NCBI GenBank assembly: GCA_023432845.1
Contig: JAEZEY010000190.1
Coordinates: forward strand, 1-5,129
Length of the DNA: 5,129 bases
Reading direction: 5' to 3'
Origin: Pseudomonadota bacterium
GTDB taxonomy: Bacteria > Pseudomonadota > Alphaproteobacteria > Rhizobiales > Xanthobacteraceae
Below the pieces are notes generated by a model, which was given only the letters and a program-made list of their open reading frames with translations, had not been told where the DNA came from and ran no database searches. The translations under genes were made by a program, and so were the position numbers. This document shows positions 4,081-5,129 of the stretch, one piece after another. Position 1 is the first letter of the stretch. The number at the start of each line of letters is the position of its first letter.

Positions 4081-5129
4081 TCAGGCGACCGATGCCCGCG
4101 CTTCAGCGCACACTGGCGGTCGCTCGCCGGCCGCCACCGCGCCGCGGATGAAGCCGCCGCCAAGCACGCGCGCCTGCCCTTCCGCCGCATCATAGAACAC
4201 GCAGGCCTGTCCGGGCGACACGCCATGCTCGCCATCGACCAGATCGACTTCGTAGCCGCCCGCGCCGCGGCGCAGCCACGCCGCCTGCGGTGGACGCGAC
4301 GAGCGCACCTTCACATGAACCTCGAGCCGGCCGTTGCCGAGCATATCGTCGATATCGCCATCGCCGATCCAGTTGACGTCACGCAGCACGATGCTCTGCG
4401 TCTTGAGCGCTTCGCGCGGCCCGACGATCACGCGGCGGCTCTCGGCCTCGAGCCGCACCACATAGAGTGGCGTGCCCGACGCAATGCCGAGCCCGCGGCG
4501 CTGACCGACGGTGAAATGAATGATGCCGTTGTGCTTGCCCAGCGTCTTGCCATGGATGTCGACGATCTCGCCCGGCTCGGCCGCGCCGGGCTTGAGCCGC
4601 GCAATGATGTCGGCATAGCTGCCCGTGGGCACGAAACAGATGTCCTGACTGTCGTGCTTCTCAGCCACCGCAAGCTCGAACTGGCGAGCAAGCTCACGCG
4701 TCTCCGCCTTCGACTTGTCGCCGAGCGGAAAGCGCAGGATGTCGAGCTGCTCGGACGTGGTGCCGAACAGGAAGTAGCTCTGGTCCTTGTCGTCCTCACG
4801 GGCACGGAACAGGCCGCGGCGGCCGGACGGCAGCAGGCGCGACGAGACATAATGCCCGGTTGCCATCACATCGGCGTTGAGATCGCGCGCGGTGTGCAAG
4901 AGGTCGTGAAACTTGATCGACATGTTGCAGGCGATGCACGGCACCGGCGTCTCGCCGGCAATGTAGCTCTCGGCAAAGCGGTCGATCACCGCTTCCTTGA
5001 AGCGGCTTTCGTAGTCGAGCACGTAATGCGGAATGCCGATGCGCTCGGCCACCGCGCGAGCGTCATAGATGTCCTGCCCGGCGCAGCAGGCGCCCTTGCG
5101 ATGAACCGCGGCGCCGTGATCGTAAAGCT
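4081..5129 (-). CDS. mnmA: tRNA-specific 2-thiouridylase MnmA, 3' part (N-terminus beyond the window)
   Basis: About 348 C-terminal residues are present. Some 40-50 N-terminal residues, including the ATP-pyrophosphatase PP-loop, lie off the right edge. MnmA puts sulphur on U34 of tRNAs for Lys, Glu and Gln, using persulphide sulphur relayed from IscS. Visible family marks in order are YDHGAAVHRKGACCAGQDIYDA (about 5057-5124), GETPVPCIACNMSIKF (4906-4953), ATGHYV, DDKDQSYFLF, SQDICFVP and TVGQRRGLGI. The catalytic cysteines expected from E. coli (C102 and C199) match the Cys codons at 4927-4929 (ACN) and 4636-4638 (DICF). The position of E. coli Asp99 is a third cysteine here (4936-4938). The GTG at 5050-5052 is not the start, because the conserved sequence continues upstream of it. 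The C-terminal beta domain is complete (VSPGQACVFY and following). It leads the probable mnmA-pmtA-secreted protein unit. Confidence 0.95.
   Translation of the reverse strand, partial: LYDHGAAVHRKGACCAGQDIYDARAVAERIGIPHYVLDYESRFKEAVIDRFAESYIAGETPVPCIACNMSIKFHDLLHTARDLNADVMATGHYVSSRLLPSGRRGLFRAREDDKDQSYFLFGTTSEQLDILRFPLGDKSKAETRELARQFELAVAEKHDSQDICFVPTGSYADIIARLKPGAAEPGEIVDIHGKTLGKHNGIIHFTVGQRRGLGIASGTPLYVVRLEAESRRVIVGPREALKTQSIVLRDVNWIGDGDIDDMLGNGRLEVHVKVRSSRPPQAAWLRRGAGGYEVDLVDGEHGVSPGQACVFYDAAEGQARVLGGGFIRGAVAAGERPPVCAEARASVA

Noticed and set aside
3171..4151. Long plus-strand open frame of 326 codons
   Set aside because: It is antisense to the methyltransferase, whose motifs are unmistakable, and its Arg- and Ala-rich content is typical of a shadow in high-GC DNA.

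Overview
The window looks like chromosomal DNA from a GC-rich alphaproteobacterium, most likely a member of the Hyphomicrobiales close to Bradyrhizobium, Rhodopseudomonas or Afipia. This rests on the MnmA and PmtA-type protein sequences, a short periplasmic protein of a type I associate with that group, and a stable-RNA promoter of the form TTGACA-17-CTATAT with a GC-rich discriminator. Assignment is by recognition only; no database search was possible.

The window falls into two halves separated by an intact elongator tRNA-Met(CAT) gene (2524-2600, minus strand). The right half (about 2600-5129) is conventional core genome of high GC on the minus strand. It holds the 3' part of mnmA (tRNA 2-thiouridylase, running off the right edge), then a PmtA/PmtX-like phospholipid N-methyltransferase 22 bp downstream, then a small secreted proline-rich protein of unknown function 51 bp further on. 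These three probably form one transcription unit. A near-consensus promoter for the tRNA gene lies at 2774-2802, and about 166 nt of leader separate it from the tRNA. The leader contains four contiguous copies of a palindromic unit of about 29 bp.

The left half (1-2523) has visibly lower GC (31 and 33 of 60 in two sampled coding lines, against 42 of 60 in a sampled mnmA line) and looks accessory. A plus-strand pair of uncharacterised genes (366-1073 and 1073-1642) overlaps by one base as TAGTG. It faces a minus-strand gene (1646-2194) resembling phage terminase small subunits, with only 3 bp between the two stop codons. Upstream of the pair are five GTAACC repeats, a facing pair of DnaA-box-like sequences, and a perfect 9-bp inverted repeat whose second arm overlaps the ribosome binding site of the first gene.

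The likeliest reading is that the left half is the edge of a mobile or phage-derived segment abutting the 3' end of the tRNA gene. No integrase, second attachment site or large terminase is visible, so this is inference. The best candidates for something undescribed are the coupled gene pair with its repeat-rich upstream region, the orphan terminase-like gene, and the palindromic array inside the tRNA leader.
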